The translations under genes and the position numbers were made by a program. A DNA stretch of 31,824 bases from an uncultured Solimonas sp. Lineage in GTDB: Bacteria > Pseudomonadota > Gammaproteobacteria > Nevskiales > Nevskiaceae. The first letter of the stretch is position 1. The number at the start of each line of letters is the position of its first letter. This document shows positions 1 to 7,997 of the stretch, one piece after another. The stretch covers positions 1 through 31,824 of the forward strand of contig CAMLDZ010000031.1 of assembly GCA_946478985.1 (NCBI GenBank), written 5' to 3'. Below the pieces are notes generated by a model that saw only the letters and a list, made by a program, of their open reading frames with translations, did no database searches and had not been told where the DNA came from.

Positions 1-2
1 AG

Positions 3-365
3 CTGCAGCTGATGAACTCGTTCGCCGATCTGGGCAGCGAGGGCGACGCGCACAACGCCTACCTGCTCGACCATCTCGACGCCGGCGTCGGCGCACTCGA
101 CGACGGCGTGCAGCGGGACGTGCTGGAGATGTCGCGCGCCTACCGCGCGCACTTCGGCTTTCCGCTGATCGTCTGCGCGCGCGACGTCGAACGCTACGAG
201 CGCGTCGTCCTCGACGGCTGGTCGCGGATGGCCAACGCGCCGGCCGTCGAACGCGCCGCCGGGCTGATCGAGATCGCAAGGATCGCCAACGTGCGCTTCA
301 ACGATCTGGTCGCCGACGCCAATCCGATCCAGACGGCGCGCGCCCGCGTCTATCACTCGCCCTGA
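3..365 (+). CDS. uraD: OHCU decarboxylase (UraD-like), 3' part only
   Basis: This is the C-terminal part of a 2-oxo-4-hydroxy-4-carboxy-5-ureidoimidazoline decarboxylase, the last step in turning urate into S-allantoin in the cytoplasm. The visible 120 residues contain the family's FGFPLIVCARD segment (compare FGFPFI-C in known members) and the helical tail with ERAAGLIEIARIANVRFNDLV. The frame is open back to the first base without a convincing start, and the first Met (position 12) would leave out the N-terminal half of a family usually about 160-170 residues long, so the gene runs off the left edge. The stop lies 5 bp before the next ATG, so it probably forms an operon with the oxygenase that follows. 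Seen: motif and open frame. Inferred: urate pathway role and operon. Confidence 0.82.
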   Translation: MQLMNSFADLGSEGDAHNAYLLDHLDAGVGALDDGVQRDVLEMSRAYRAHFGFPLIVCARDVERYERVVLDGWSRMANAPAVERAAGLIEIARIANVRFNDLVADANPIQTARARVYHSP

Positions 366-370
366 ACCGC

Positions 371-1294
371 ATGCACCCCGCCACGATCCCCGTCATCGAC
401 ATCAGCGCGCTGGCCGGCGACGCACTGGACGCGCGGCGGCAGGTCGCCGCCGAGATCGGCGCCGCCTGCCGCGGCATCGGTTTCTTCGCGGTGCGCGGCC
501 ACGGCATCACGCGCAGGCTGATCGCCGAAACCTTCGCCGCCTCGCGCGCTTTCTTCGCGCAGCCGCTGGACGCCAAGCGCGCGCTGGCGCTGAAACGGCA
601 CGGCCACAACCGCGGCTACGCCGGCTACGGCGACGAAGCGCTCGACGAACACGCCGCGCCGGATCTCAAGGAGGCCTACAACCTGATCTGGACCGACGGC
701 CGCACGCGGCCGCCGAACCTGTGGCCGGCGCTGCCCGGCTGGCAGGCGACGCTGCAGGCCTACTTCGACGCCGCGCTGACCGTCGGCCGCCGCATCCACC
801 GCGCCTTCGCGCTCGATCTGGATCTGCCGGAGGATTTCTTCGCCGACAAGATCGACCGGCCGATGGCGACCTTGCGCCTGCTGCACTATCCGCAGCGCGC
901 GCCGGACGATGCGCCGCCGGGCGAGATCGGCGCCGGCGCGCATACCGACTACGGCAACCTCACCCTGCTGGCCACCGACGGCGTCGCCGGCCTGCAGGTG
1001 CAGCCGCGCGGCAGCGCGCAGTGGCTGGACGTGCCGGCGCTGCCCGGCGCCTTCATCTGCAACATCGGCGACTGCCTGATGCGCTGGGCCAACGACGTCT
1101 ACGTGTCGACGCCGCACCGCGTGCTGCCGCCGCCGGCCGAGCGCTACTCGATCGCCTTCTTCCTCGATCCGAATCCGGACGCGCAGGTCAGCGCCATTCC
1201 CAGCTGCGTCGCCGCCGGCACCGCGCCGCGGCACCCGCCGATCAGCGCCGCCGACTACCTGCAGTCACGCTTCACGGCCACCTACGGCGGCTGA
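371..1294 (+). CDS. Isopenicillin N synthase-like Fe(II)/2-oxoglutarate oxygenase
   Basis: This 307-residue non-haem iron oxygenase has the N-terminal DIOX_N region (IPVIDISAL, VRGHGI at 41-46) and the C-terminal 2OG-FeII_Oxy domain. The iron triad is visible as H191-x-D193 in HTDYGN and H249 in STPHR. R258-x-S260 (RYS) fits the 2-oxoglutarate-binding pair. Its substrate cannot be read from sequence. Members of this family occur beside purine-catabolic genes, and here it follows a uraD-like gene by 5 bp, so a purine or ureide is a reasonable guess. It is clearly different from the second oxygenase at 3524-4438. A GC-rich hairpin without a T-run (1286-1302) spans its stop codon, where it meets the convergent minus-strand operon 12 bp away. 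Family is sure; substrate is not. Confidence 0.88.
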   Translation: MHPATIPVIDISALAGDALDARRQVAAEIGAACRGIGFFAVRGHGITRRLIAETFAASRAFFAQPLDAKRALALKRHGHNRGYAGYGDEALDEHAAPDLKEAYNLIWTDGRTRPPNLWPALPGWQATLQAYFDAALTVGRRIHRAFALDLDLPEDFFADKIDRPMATLRLLHYPQRAPDDAPPGEIGAGAHTDYGNLTLLATDGVAGLQVQPRGSAQWLDVPALPGAFICNIGDCLMRWANDVYVSTPHRVLPPPAERYSIAFFLDPNPDAQVSAIPSCVAAGTAPRHPPISAADYLQSRFTATYGG

Positions 1295-1306
1295 GCGCCG
1301 CCGGCT

Positions 1307-2425
1307 TCAGCGCGGCAGCGGCGCCTCGACGCCCTGCACGTACCAGTCCAGCGCGGTCAGCTGCGCCGGCGTCAGCGCGCTGCCGGCAGGCACTTTCACC
1401 GCGCCCTTCTGGTCCTTGAGCGGGCCCTGGAACACTTCGAAGCGATGCTCGGCGAGCGCCTTCTTCTGCTCGCCGAAAGTCTTCAGCGTGGCCGCCGGAA
1501 TGCCCGGCAGCAGCGCCGCGACATCGACCATGCCCTCGGCGACACCCCACTTGGTGTCGGCGCTCTTCCAGCTGCCGGCGAGCACGTCCTTGGCGGTCTT
1601 GATGTAGAACGGACCCCAGTCGACGATGCCGGCGGCGAGCTGCGCCGTCGGCGCGAAGCGCGACATGTCGGAGTTGCGGCCGCAGGCGAACACGCCCTTC
1701 TGCTGCGCCACCTGCAGCACTGCCGCCGAGTCGGTGTTCTGGCTCAGCACGTCGGCGCCCTGCGCGATCAGCGTCTCGGCGGCCTGCCGCTCCTTGCCCG
1801 GGTCGTACCAGGTGTTGACCCAGATCACCTTGGTCTTGATCCTGGGATTGACCGCCTGCGCGCCGAGCGTGAAGGCGTCGATGTTGCGGATCACTTCCGG
1901 AATCGGGAACGAGGCGACGAAGCCGAGGGTGTTGCTCTTGGTCTTGCCGCCGGCGAGCACGCCGAGCAGGTACGAGGATTCATAGGCGCGCGCCTCGTAG
2001 ACGCCGACGTTCTTGGCGGTCTTGTAGCCGGTGGCGTGCATGAACACGGTCTTCGGGAACATCCGGGCGACTTTCAGCGTCGCCTCCATGTAGCCGAACG
2101 AGGTGGTGAAGATCAGGCGGTTGCCGTCGGCGGCGAGCTGGCGGATCACGCGCTCGGCGTCGGCGCCCTCCGGCACGCTCTCGACATAGCTGGTCTTGAC
2201 CTGCCCGGGCATCGCCTTCTCCAGCGCCAGGCGGCCGAGGTCGTGCGAATAGGTCCAGCCGGCATCGCCGATCGGGCCGACGTAGACGAAGGCGACTTTG
2301 AGCGGCTCGGCGGCGAACGCCGCCGGCGCGGCCAGCGCCGCAGCCGACGCGGCCAGTGCAGCGACGCAGAAACGGCGCAGCCAGCTGAGCGTGGCGCGGC
2401 GGGCGGGATCGACGGTCGGGGTCAT
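1307..2425 (-). CDS. BMP/PnrA-family substrate-binding protein
   Basis: This 372-residue periplasmic binding protein belongs to the basic membrane protein (BMP, Med/PnrA) family, whose characterised members bind purine nucleosides for ABC import. An N-terminal signal peptide ends near AAFAAEP. The mature part starts LKVAFVYVGPIGDAGWTY, the family's hallmark first strand and loop, and continues with AERVIRQLAADGNRLIFTTSFGY and NTDSAAVLQVAQQKGVFACG. The ATG at 2425 was chosen because a longer reading (to 2530) adds a non-signal leader and runs to within 60 bp of the upstream coding region's end. It is the last gene of the minus-strand purine operon, 43 bp after the deaminase-family gene. No ABC ATPase or permease gene lies in the window, so its partners are elsewhere or absent. 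Nucleoside binding is inferred from family and context. Confidence 0.87.
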   Translation of the reverse strand: MTPTVDPARRATLSWLRRFCVAALAASAAALAAPAAFAAEPLKVAFVYVGPIGDAGWTYSHDLGRLALEKAMPGQVKTSYVESVPEGADAERVIRQLAADGNRLIFTTSFGYMEATLKVARMFPKTVFMHATGYKTAKNVGVYEARAYESSYLLGVLAGGKTKSNTLGFVASFPIPEVIRNIDAFTLGAQAVNPRIKTKVIWVNTWYDPGKERQAAETLIAQGADVLSQNTDSAAVLQVAQQKGVFACGRNSDMSRFAPTAQLAAGIVDWGPFYIKTAKDVLAGSWKSADTKWGVAEGMVDVAALLPGIPAATLKTFGEQKKALAEHRFEVFQGPLKDQKGAVKVPAGSALTPAQLTALDWYVQGVEAPLPR

Positions 2426-2468
2426 GGTTTCACTCGGCTCGGGGCTGCAGGAGGCGCAGCCTTGGGGT

Positions 2469-3527
2469 TCAAAAGCAAGGACTGTGCGCAGATGCGGCGA
2501 CGTAGGCATCGAGCTGCGCCAGATAGGCATCGCGCGCGGCCGACGGCAGCCAGGCGCTGAGAAAGCTGTTGCGCGCCAGCTGCACGACGGCGGCGCGGTC
2601 GAGGCCGGCCACCTGCTGCACGCGCAGCAGCAGATCGCCGACGTAGAGCCCGCGCTTCATGCCGGGGTCGTCGGAGTGCACCGACACCTGCAGCCCGGCT
2701 TCGAGCAGCCGGCGGATCGCCCCGGCGCGATATTCCATGCGGCCGGCGATCTCGGTGTAGAACAGCGTCGGTGCCGCCGTCAGGCCGATGCCGCGCTCGC
2801 GCACCGCCTCGACCAGCGCCGGATCGTCGAGGACGTTGAGGCCGTGGTCGATGCGCTCGACGCCGAGTACGTCGAGCGCGCCCCAGTGATGCGCGACGGT
2901 GTTGGGCTGGCCGACGTCGCAATGCGTGGTCAGGCGCAGGCCCTGGCGCCGCGCCTCGTCGTACAGCGCGGCGAACTTCTGCGGAAAGCCGTCGACCTCC
3001 GGATTGTCGAGGCCGATGCCGATGAAGCCGGCGCGCCAGGGCGCCGCCTCGCGCAGCACCTGCAGCGCCGCTTCGAGCGGCCGGTCACGCAGGAAGCAGA
3101 CGATGTACTGCGCCTGCAGGCCCAGCCGCTGCCGCGCCTCGTCGCGCGCCTGCAGCAGCCCTTCGAAGATCGCCGCCAGCGGCACGCCGCGCTCCAGATG
3201 CAGCTGCGGATCGAAGAACACCTCGGCGTAGCGCACGCCCTGCTGCTGCGCGCGCTCGAAGTAATGCAGCGCCAGCTCGCGGAAATCGGCGGCGCTGCGC
3301 AGCGCCGCGATCAGCTCCTCGTAGATGCCGATGAAGCTGGGCAGGTCGTGCGCCTCGCGCAGGCGCCGGCGCACCGCCTCGGCGTCCGTGTACGGCGTGG
3401 CGATGCGGTTGCGCGCGGCCAGCCGCAGGTACAGCTCCGGCTCCAGCGTGCCTTCGACGTGCACGTGCAGCTCGGCCTTGGGCAGGCCCATGATGAAGCG
3501 TTCCAGCGTGGCGGCGCCGGCCGTCAT
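2469..3527 (-). CDS. Adenosine/adenine deaminase-family protein, divergent active site
   Basis: This 352-residue member of the adenosine deaminase family (amidohydrolase superfamily) is cytoplasmic, with no signal peptide. Seen: the metal motif H21-x-H23 in LPKAELHVHVEGT, H228 in ERIDHGLNV, and the paired D286-D287 in VHSDDP. The usual HAGE, which supplies a metal His and the catalytic Glu, reads H202-C-D-V here, so the Glu is missing. The conserved CPxSN loop is also replaced (TAAPTLFY, about 250-257). It therefore may not be an ordinary adenosine deaminase and could act on another purine. The start ATG at 3527 overlaps the stop of the oxygenase gene by 4 bp (ATGA), which indicates translational coupling; an internal Met13 at 3491 is an alternative. 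Fold is sure, substrate unknown. Confidence 0.85.
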   Translation of the reverse strand: MTAGAATLERFIMGLPKAELHVHVEGTLEPELYLRLAARNRIATPYTDAEAVRRRLREAHDLPSFIGIYEELIAALRSAADFRELALHYFERAQQQGVRYAEVFFDPQLHLERGVPLAAIFEGLLQARDEARQRLGLQAQYIVCFLRDRPLEAALQVLREAAPWRAGFIGIGLDNPEVDGFPQKFAALYDEARRQGLRLTTHCDVGQPNTVAHHWGALDVLGVERIDHGLNVLDDPALVEAVRERGIGLTAAPTLFYTEIAGRMEYRAGAIRRLLEAGLQVSVHSDDPGMKRGLYVGDLLLRVQQVAGLDRAAVVQLARNSFLSAWLPSAARDAYLAQLDAYVAASAHSPCF

Positions 3528-4438
3528 CTCAAGCGCGCCACCACCGCCGCGTACTCGCCGCGCTGGCGCGCGAGGATGTGATCGAGCGCCTGCGTGCCGT
3601 GCTCGGCCTGCTGCGGCGCGATCCAGCTGTCGGTGTCGGGATGCTGGAAGAACACCAGCGAGCGGCGCACGCTCGGCGGCGCCGAACGCGGCGGATTGAC
3701 GACGCGGTGCGGATTGGCCGGGATGCGCCCGCCCGACCACAGGTGCAGCAGATCGCCGGCCTGCAGCAGCCAGGCATCGTCGCGGAAGTGCACCGGCACC
3801 CAGTCGAGGCCGCTGCCGATCGCCGCTTCGAGCCCGCCCGGCGCGTCGTCGGCCCACAGCAGGGTGATGCCGCCGATGTCGGTGTGCGGCTGCGCACGCA
3901 GCCGGCCCGGTTCCGGCGGCTGTGTCTGCGCGTGGAAATGGTTGAGCACGAGGTTGGAGTGCTGCTGCTGCGTCCACGCCGGCAGTTCGGCAGCCGGCAG
4001 CGCCAGGCCGTCGGCGAGCATCGTGACGATGCGGCTGGACAGGCCGTGCAGCGACACATACAGCCGCGTCCAGGCTTCGCGGAACGCCGGCGGCCGCTGC
4101 GGCCACAGCGCAAAGCTGTCGGCCCAGACCTGCGGCGGCAGCTGTGCGCCGCCGGGCTTCAGGCGCAGCTCGAAGCGCTCCATCAGATCGGCCCCGGGGC
4201 CGGACTCCGAGACCGGCTGCCAGCCGTACCAGGGGCCGTCGCCGGGCCATTCGACGCGAGCCTTTTCGGCGCGCGGCAGCGCGAAGAAGGCGTCGCCGGT
4301 GGCCAGCACCAGATCGCGCGTGAGGCGATCGATGCCATGGCCAGTGACGAACACGCAGGAGGCGTCGATCAGCGCCGCCACCAGTTCGCGACTGCTGGCA
4401 GTGGACAGATCGACGACGGGAATCCGCGCGCTGCGCAT
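3524..4438 (-). CDS. Second isopenicillin N synthase-like Fe(II)/2OG oxygenase
   Basis: This 304-residue non-haem iron oxygenase starts MRSARIPVVDLS, the usual family N-terminus, and carries VTGHGI near 32-37. The iron ligands are H185-x-D187 in PHTDIGG and H244 in ANPHRVV; R259-S260 lies in the 2-oxoglutarate position. The ATG at 4438 has a GGAG seven bases upstream and gives the family-like start. The ATG at 4480, 2 bp from the preceding stop, would add 14 residues and cannot be excluded. The gene sits between the TsgA-like transporter and a deaminase-family gene that it overlaps by 4 bp, so it belongs to the purine operon. From memory, the Pseudomonas aeruginosa PA0142-PA0148 region also joins an oxygenase with purine deaminases, so the pairing may be conserved. 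Substrate unknown. Confidence 0.87.
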   Translation of the reverse strand: MRSARIPVVDLSTASSRELVAALIDASCVFVTGHGIDRLTRDLVLATGDAFFALPRAEKARVEWPGDGPWYGWQPVSESGPGADLMERFELRLKPGGAQLPPQVWADSFALWPQRPPAFREAWTRLYVSLHGLSSRIVTMLADGLALPAAELPAWTQQQHSNLVLNHFHAQTQPPEPGRLRAQPHTDIGGITLLWADDAPGGLEAAIGSGLDWVPVHFRDDAWLLQAGDLLHLWSGGRIPANPHRVVNPPRSAPPSVRRSLVFFQHPDTDSWIAPQQAEHGTQALDHILARQRGEYAAVVARLR

Positions 4439-4481
4439 GACGGCACTCCGGGATGGCTGGCGTGAAGCGTGGCGGCTCATG

Positions 4482-5687
4482 TCATGCGGCCCTGCCGGCG
4501 GCATCGACGAACAGCGCGCGGCCGCCGCGCGTGGCGGCGAGGATGCAGGCCGCCATCAGCAGATAGCACAGCGTCACCAGTTGCAGCGCCGCGGCGGTGT
4601 CGAAATGGCGGACCAGCAGCGCGCTGCCGTACGGGCTCAGCGCCTGGCCCAGCGAGCCGGCCGACAGAACCAGCGTGACGACACGCTGCGGATGGCGCAC
4701 CAGCGTCGTCGCGTAGCTGAGGTTGAGCTTGAGCAGGCCGCCGTTGGCCAGGCCGAGCAGTGTCGTCGACAGCAGCAGTGCCGATGCGCTGCCGATGCGC
4801 CACAGCAGGAACGAGGCCAGCGCCGAGGCCACCGCGATCAGCGGCAGCAGCCGGCGGAAATCGACGCGCTGCAGCAGCGCAACCAGCAGCAGCTGGCCGA
4901 GCGCCATGCCGATCCAGTAGCGGCTGATGCCGCCGGCACTGGCCAGCGCGTCGAGCTGCAGATGCTGCTGCAGGTATTGCGGCAGCCACAGCAGCATCGT
5001 CACCTGGCCGAGCAGGTAGAAGAACAGCGCCGCCGCGCACAGCCAGACGCCGGCCGGCCAGCGCTCGTGGCGCAGGCGCTCGCCGGCCTCGCGCGCCGAC
5101 GGCGGGTAGGGGCTGCGCAGCGCCAGCACGACGACGGCGATGCAGAGCAGCGCCAGCAGCGCGTAGCTGCTGCTCCATGGCAGGCCGCGCGCGATCAGCG
5201 CGGCGGCGGCCGGCGCACAGACGATGCCGGCGACCGCGAAGCACAGGTCGCTGCACAGCAGCAGCGTCGCGCGGCGCTGCGGCGCGTAGCTCAGCGCCAG
5301 CGTCACCGAGGCGGCGGCAAGGCCGAGGCCACAGCCGGCACCGGCCAGCAGCAGCAGCGCCGGCAGCAGCGTCCAGTGATCGAACAGCACCAGCGCCAGC
5401 AGTGCGGCGGCGCCGAGCAGGTAGCAGCCGACGATGGCGCGGCGCAGGCCGACCCACTCGAAGCAGACCAGGCTCAGCAGGGTGCCGATCAGGATGCCGC
5501 TCGACAGCGACGAGAAACGCGCCGCGACATCGGTCAGCGGCCGGCCGAAATGCGCCGCCATCGGCCCGCTGATCGCGCCGATCTGCGAGATCAGGCCGGC
5601 GACGATGAAATAGCTCAGCAGGCAGGCGCAGGTCAGCCGCAGCCGCTGTGCGGCGCTGATCGCGAAAGCGGGCGACGCGGCCTGCAT
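4482..5687 (-). CDS. MFS transporter, TsgA-like
   Basis: This 401-residue, 12-helix major facilitator superfamily inner-membrane transporter resembles Escherichia coli TsgA along its length. Shared-looking segments include SSGILIGTLLSLVCFE (helix 2), LLLCSDLCFAVAGIV (helix 5) and AALFFYLLGQVTMLLWLPQY (helix 7). It has no signal peptide and its length is normal for the family. It lies 7 bp downstream of the ADGF-type deaminase and just upstream of the second oxygenase, inside the minus-strand operon. It is the only integral membrane transporter in that operon. Its cargo is therefore plausibly a purine base or nucleoside made by the secreted enzymes, but this rests on context alone; the substrate of TsgA itself is not settled. 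Confidence 0.82.
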   Translation of the reverse strand: MQAASPAFAISAAQRLRLTCACLLSYFIVAGLISQIGAISGPMAAHFGRPLTDVAARFSSLSSGILIGTLLSLVCFEWVGLRRAIVGCYLLGAAALLALVLFDHWTLLPALLLLAGAGCGLGLAAASVTLALSYAPQRRATLLLCSDLCFAVAGIVCAPAAAALIARGLPWSSSYALLALLCIAVVVLALRSPYPPSAREAGERLRHERWPAGVWLCAAALFFYLLGQVTMLLWLPQYLQQHLQLDALASAGGISRYWIGMALGQLLLVALLQRVDFRRLLPLIAVASALASFLLWRIGSASALLLSTTLLGLANGGLLKLNLSYATTLVRHPQRVVTLVLSAGSLGQALSPYGSALLVRHFDTAAALQLVTLCYLLMAACILAATRGGRALFVDAAGRAA

Positions 5688-5694
5688 CAGGCGC

Positions 5695-7131
5695 TCACTG
5701 CCGCGGCCAGCACAGCTGGTAGTGCTTGCAGGTGAACGAATAGCTGACCGGCCGGACCTCGTCGAGCATCGCCATGCCCTGCTTGCGGAAGCGCGCGGCG
5801 AAACGCTCGACGCGGCTGTCGTAGTCCTTGAGCAGCTTCTGCTTGACCGGCTCCTCGACGAAGGCGTGCAGCAGCGAGTTGCGGCCGATCTTCACCAGCT
5901 CCTCCCACGACAGGTTGAACTCGCGCACGGCGACGAAGTACTCGTCGCTCATGTTGGAATCCCACATGCCGCGGTCGTCGGTCGACAGCGCCACCGGAAT
6001 GCCGATGCGCAGGTACTCCGGGAACGGGTGCTGCTGGAAATCGCTGACGTATTCGAGCAGCAGATTGCTGATCAGGTTGATCTCGATCAGGTAGGGCCCG
6101 TTGCGCATCAGCACCGTGGTGTCGGGATCGCCGAGCAGGTTGACGCCGTGGCCGATGCGCTCGGCGCCGAGCAGCAGGGTGTCGCGGATATGGAAATTGG
6201 GCTCGTCGACCTCGCCGGCATGGATCGAAAGATGGATCTCCGGATACTTGCGGCGCAGCTCGCGCAGCGTCGGCAGGAAGCGCAGCGGATAGCCCTTGTC
6301 GTTGTCCTCGCGGCCGACCATGTTGATGCCGACATAGAGATCGCGGTGCTTGTCGGTGAACGCGTAAAGCGTCTTCAGATAGCTTTCGGCGTTCTTGGCG
6401 AAGCGCAGGATCGAACTCTGGAAGCGCACGGTGACGCCGGTGGCCCTGGCATCGGCGGCGGCCAGACGCTGGCGCATGATCGCAGCGGTCTCGTCGGCCG
6501 GCATCGCGCTGCCGTCGGGCTTCAGGAAGCCGAAGGCGCCGTCCTGCGTCTCCAGGTAGAGCAGGCCTTCCTTGCCGAAGGCTTCGATGTTCTTGTAGAG
6601 CACCTCGGCGGTCGCGTAGGGATTGCGATCCAGCTCGCCGAGCCGCTCCCAGTGCGTGCTGAAGAACTCGTCGCGGCCTTCATGCGGGCGGTCGAGGCGG
6701 ATGCTGTCGAGCCAGCCCTGCTTCTCGCGCGCATCGAGCGCCTGCAGCGCCTTGTATTCGGATTTGCGGCAGGCATCGAGCTTGTCGTAACTGGACTGCT
6801 GGATGGTGTTGAACAGCAGGTAGTACGGATCGCCGCCGTACTCGTTGCTGCTGCCGTAGTCGACGCAGTTGTTGATGCGGACCTTGGTGTAATACGTGTA
6901 GCCGCGCGCCTGCTGCGCCAGCGCCGCGTCCCACCACCATTCCGACAGGCCGGCGCCGGACAGATGGTTGTGCAGATCGCCGCCCTTGGGCAGCGCGTAG
7001 AGAAAGCGGTACAGCTGCTCCGGCGTGGCCTTGGACTTGAAGTCCTCGAACCAGGGTTCGGCGGCGGATGCGCCGGCACTGCAGCACAGCGCGGCGACGA
7101 TGAGCGAGGCGGTCAGCAGGGGACGCTTCAT
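5695..7131 (-). CDS. Secreted ADGF/CECR1-type adenosine deaminase
   Basis: This 478-residue protein has a classic signal peptide (KRPLLTASLIVAALCCSAGASA, cut before AEPWFED) and a full adenosine deaminase domain. The catalytic set is complete: H54-x-H56 in GDLHNHLSG, H304-A-G-E307, H328 in RIGHGVN and D385-D386 in LSTDDRG. Its length and the long insert between the first His motif and the barrel resemble secreted adenosine deaminase growth factor/ADA2-type enzymes rather than short cytoplasmic ADA. It would convert adenosine to inosine in the periplasm or outside the cell. It sits between the secreted nucleosidase-like gene (12 bp gap) and the MFS transporter (7 bp gap). It is the only one of the three deaminase paralogues in the window that keeps the HAGE catalytic Glu. 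Family confident; localisation inferred from the signal peptide. Confidence 0.9.
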   Translation of the reverse strand: MKRPLLTASLIVAALCCSAGASAAEPWFEDFKSKATPEQLYRFLYALPKGGDLHNHLSGAGLSEWWWDAALAQQARGYTYYTKVRINNCVDYGSSNEYGGDPYYLLFNTIQQSSYDKLDACRKSEYKALQALDAREKQGWLDSIRLDRPHEGRDEFFSTHWERLGELDRNPYATAEVLYKNIEAFGKEGLLYLETQDGAFGFLKPDGSAMPADETAAIMRQRLAAADARATGVTVRFQSSILRFAKNAESYLKTLYAFTDKHRDLYVGINMVGREDNDKGYPLRFLPTLRELRRKYPEIHLSIHAGEVDEPNFHIRDTLLLGAERIGHGVNLLGDPDTTVLMRNGPYLIEINLISNLLLEYVSDFQQHPFPEYLRIGIPVALSTDDRGMWDSNMSDEYFVAVREFNLSWEELVKIGRNSLLHAFVEEPVKQKLLKDYDSRVERFAARFRKQGMAMLDEVRPVSYSFTCKHYQLCWPRQ

Positions 7132-7143
7132 GGGGTCGGATCG

Positions 7144-7992
7144 TCAGAGATGTTTCAGGAGGTGCAGGCTGAACAGCGCCGCCTGTCGTGCGGCGAGCGG
7201 GCCCAGGCGCAGATAGTCGTCATTGGGCGCTTCCTGGGCGACGTTGCTGCCGGCGCGGACGACGAGGTACGGCACGCCGAGGATCTGCAGCGTGTGCGCC
7301 ATCGGCGCCGATTCCATTTCCATGATGTCGGCGTGGAAGTCCTCGCGCAGACGGCGGATGCGCGCCTCGGTGACGCCGAACAGGTCCGACGACACCACCA
7401 CGCCGCGGCGCACGCTGACGGTGTAGCGGGCGCCGTTGGCGCTGAGCTGCGGCGCGCGGTAGCTGCGGATCGCCGCGTCGGCGCGCCCGAGCAGCGCGGG
7501 CGACGGCGAGAAGTCATTGGCGATCTCGCGACCGTCGTCGGCGCCGTTGAACGGCCGGTAGACCATGTCCTGCCGCGTCAGGCTGCCGTAGTCGTGCTCG
7601 TGCAGCCGCGTCGCGACGATCACGTCGCCGGTGCGCAGGCCCGGGTTGATGCGCGCGCCGGTGCCGCTCATCAGCACCAGCCGCGGCTTGAAGCTGCTGA
7701 CGAACAGCGTCGTCGTCATCGCCGTGGCGGTCTTGCCGATGCCGGTGATCGCCACCACGACCGGCTTGCCGTCGATATGGCCCTGCCAGTACGGGATGCC
7801 CCACAGCGTGCTCTTCTGCGCGTCCTTCATCGCCTCGACGAACGGCGGAATCTCCTGCGGCACGGCGCCGAGCACGACGATGGTGTCGCCGGCCGTGTAG
7901 TGCAGCGGCGCGTCCGGCGCGTCGAGCGCAGCGGCGGCGGCGGTGGCCAGCAGCAGCAGGGCACCGAGCAGGCGCGACAGCGATGTCTTCAT
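7144..7992 (-). CDS. Secreted MTA/SAH nucleosidase-like (phosphorylase superfamily) protein
   Basis: This 282-residue protein belongs to the nucleoside phosphorylase/MTA-SAH nucleosidase superfamily, with a signal peptide at 1-23. Motifs: VVLGAVPQEIPPF (compare GAMEEEV of MTA nucleosidase), ITGIGKTATAM, SGTGARINPGLRTGDVIVATRLHE and IMEMESAP with E225/E227. In Escherichia coli MTA nucleosidase the base is recognised by Asp197 in a RAISDVAD-like segment; here it reads VRAGSN250VAQ, so the Asp is Asn. It probably cleaves a nucleoside in the periplasm, but may prefer 6-oxopurines. Two starts are possible: ATG 7992 (used, gives a compact signal peptide) or ATG 8001, which overlaps the upstream stop by 4 bp. 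It lies between the NUP gene and the ADGF gene in one operon. Confidence 0.85.
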   Translation of the reverse strand: MKTSLSRLLGALLLLATAAAAALDAPDAPLHYTAGDTIVVLGAVPQEIPPFVEAMKDAQKSTLWGIPYWQGHIDGKPVVVAITGIGKTATAMTTTLFVSSFKPRLVLMSGTGARINPGLRTGDVIVATRLHEHDYGSLTRQDMVYRPFNGADDGREIANDFSPSPALLGRADAAIRSYRAPQLSANGARYTVSVRRGVVVSSDLFGVTEARIRRLREDFHADIMEMESAPMAHTLQILGVPYLVVRAGSNVAQEAPNDDYLRLGPLAARQAALFSLHLLKHL

Positions 7993-7997
7993 GTGCC

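Noticed and set aside
1286..1302. Bidirectional terminator between the convergent genes at 1294 and 1307
   Set aside because: GGCGGC-TGAGC-GCCGCC forms a short hairpin but there is no T-run on either side, so it was not listed as a terminator.
2469..4250. 593-codon reading joining antisense-like sequence to the deaminase at 2469-3527
   Set aside because: The extension lies out of frame within the oxygenase gene; the ATGA overlap at 3524-3527 marks the start.
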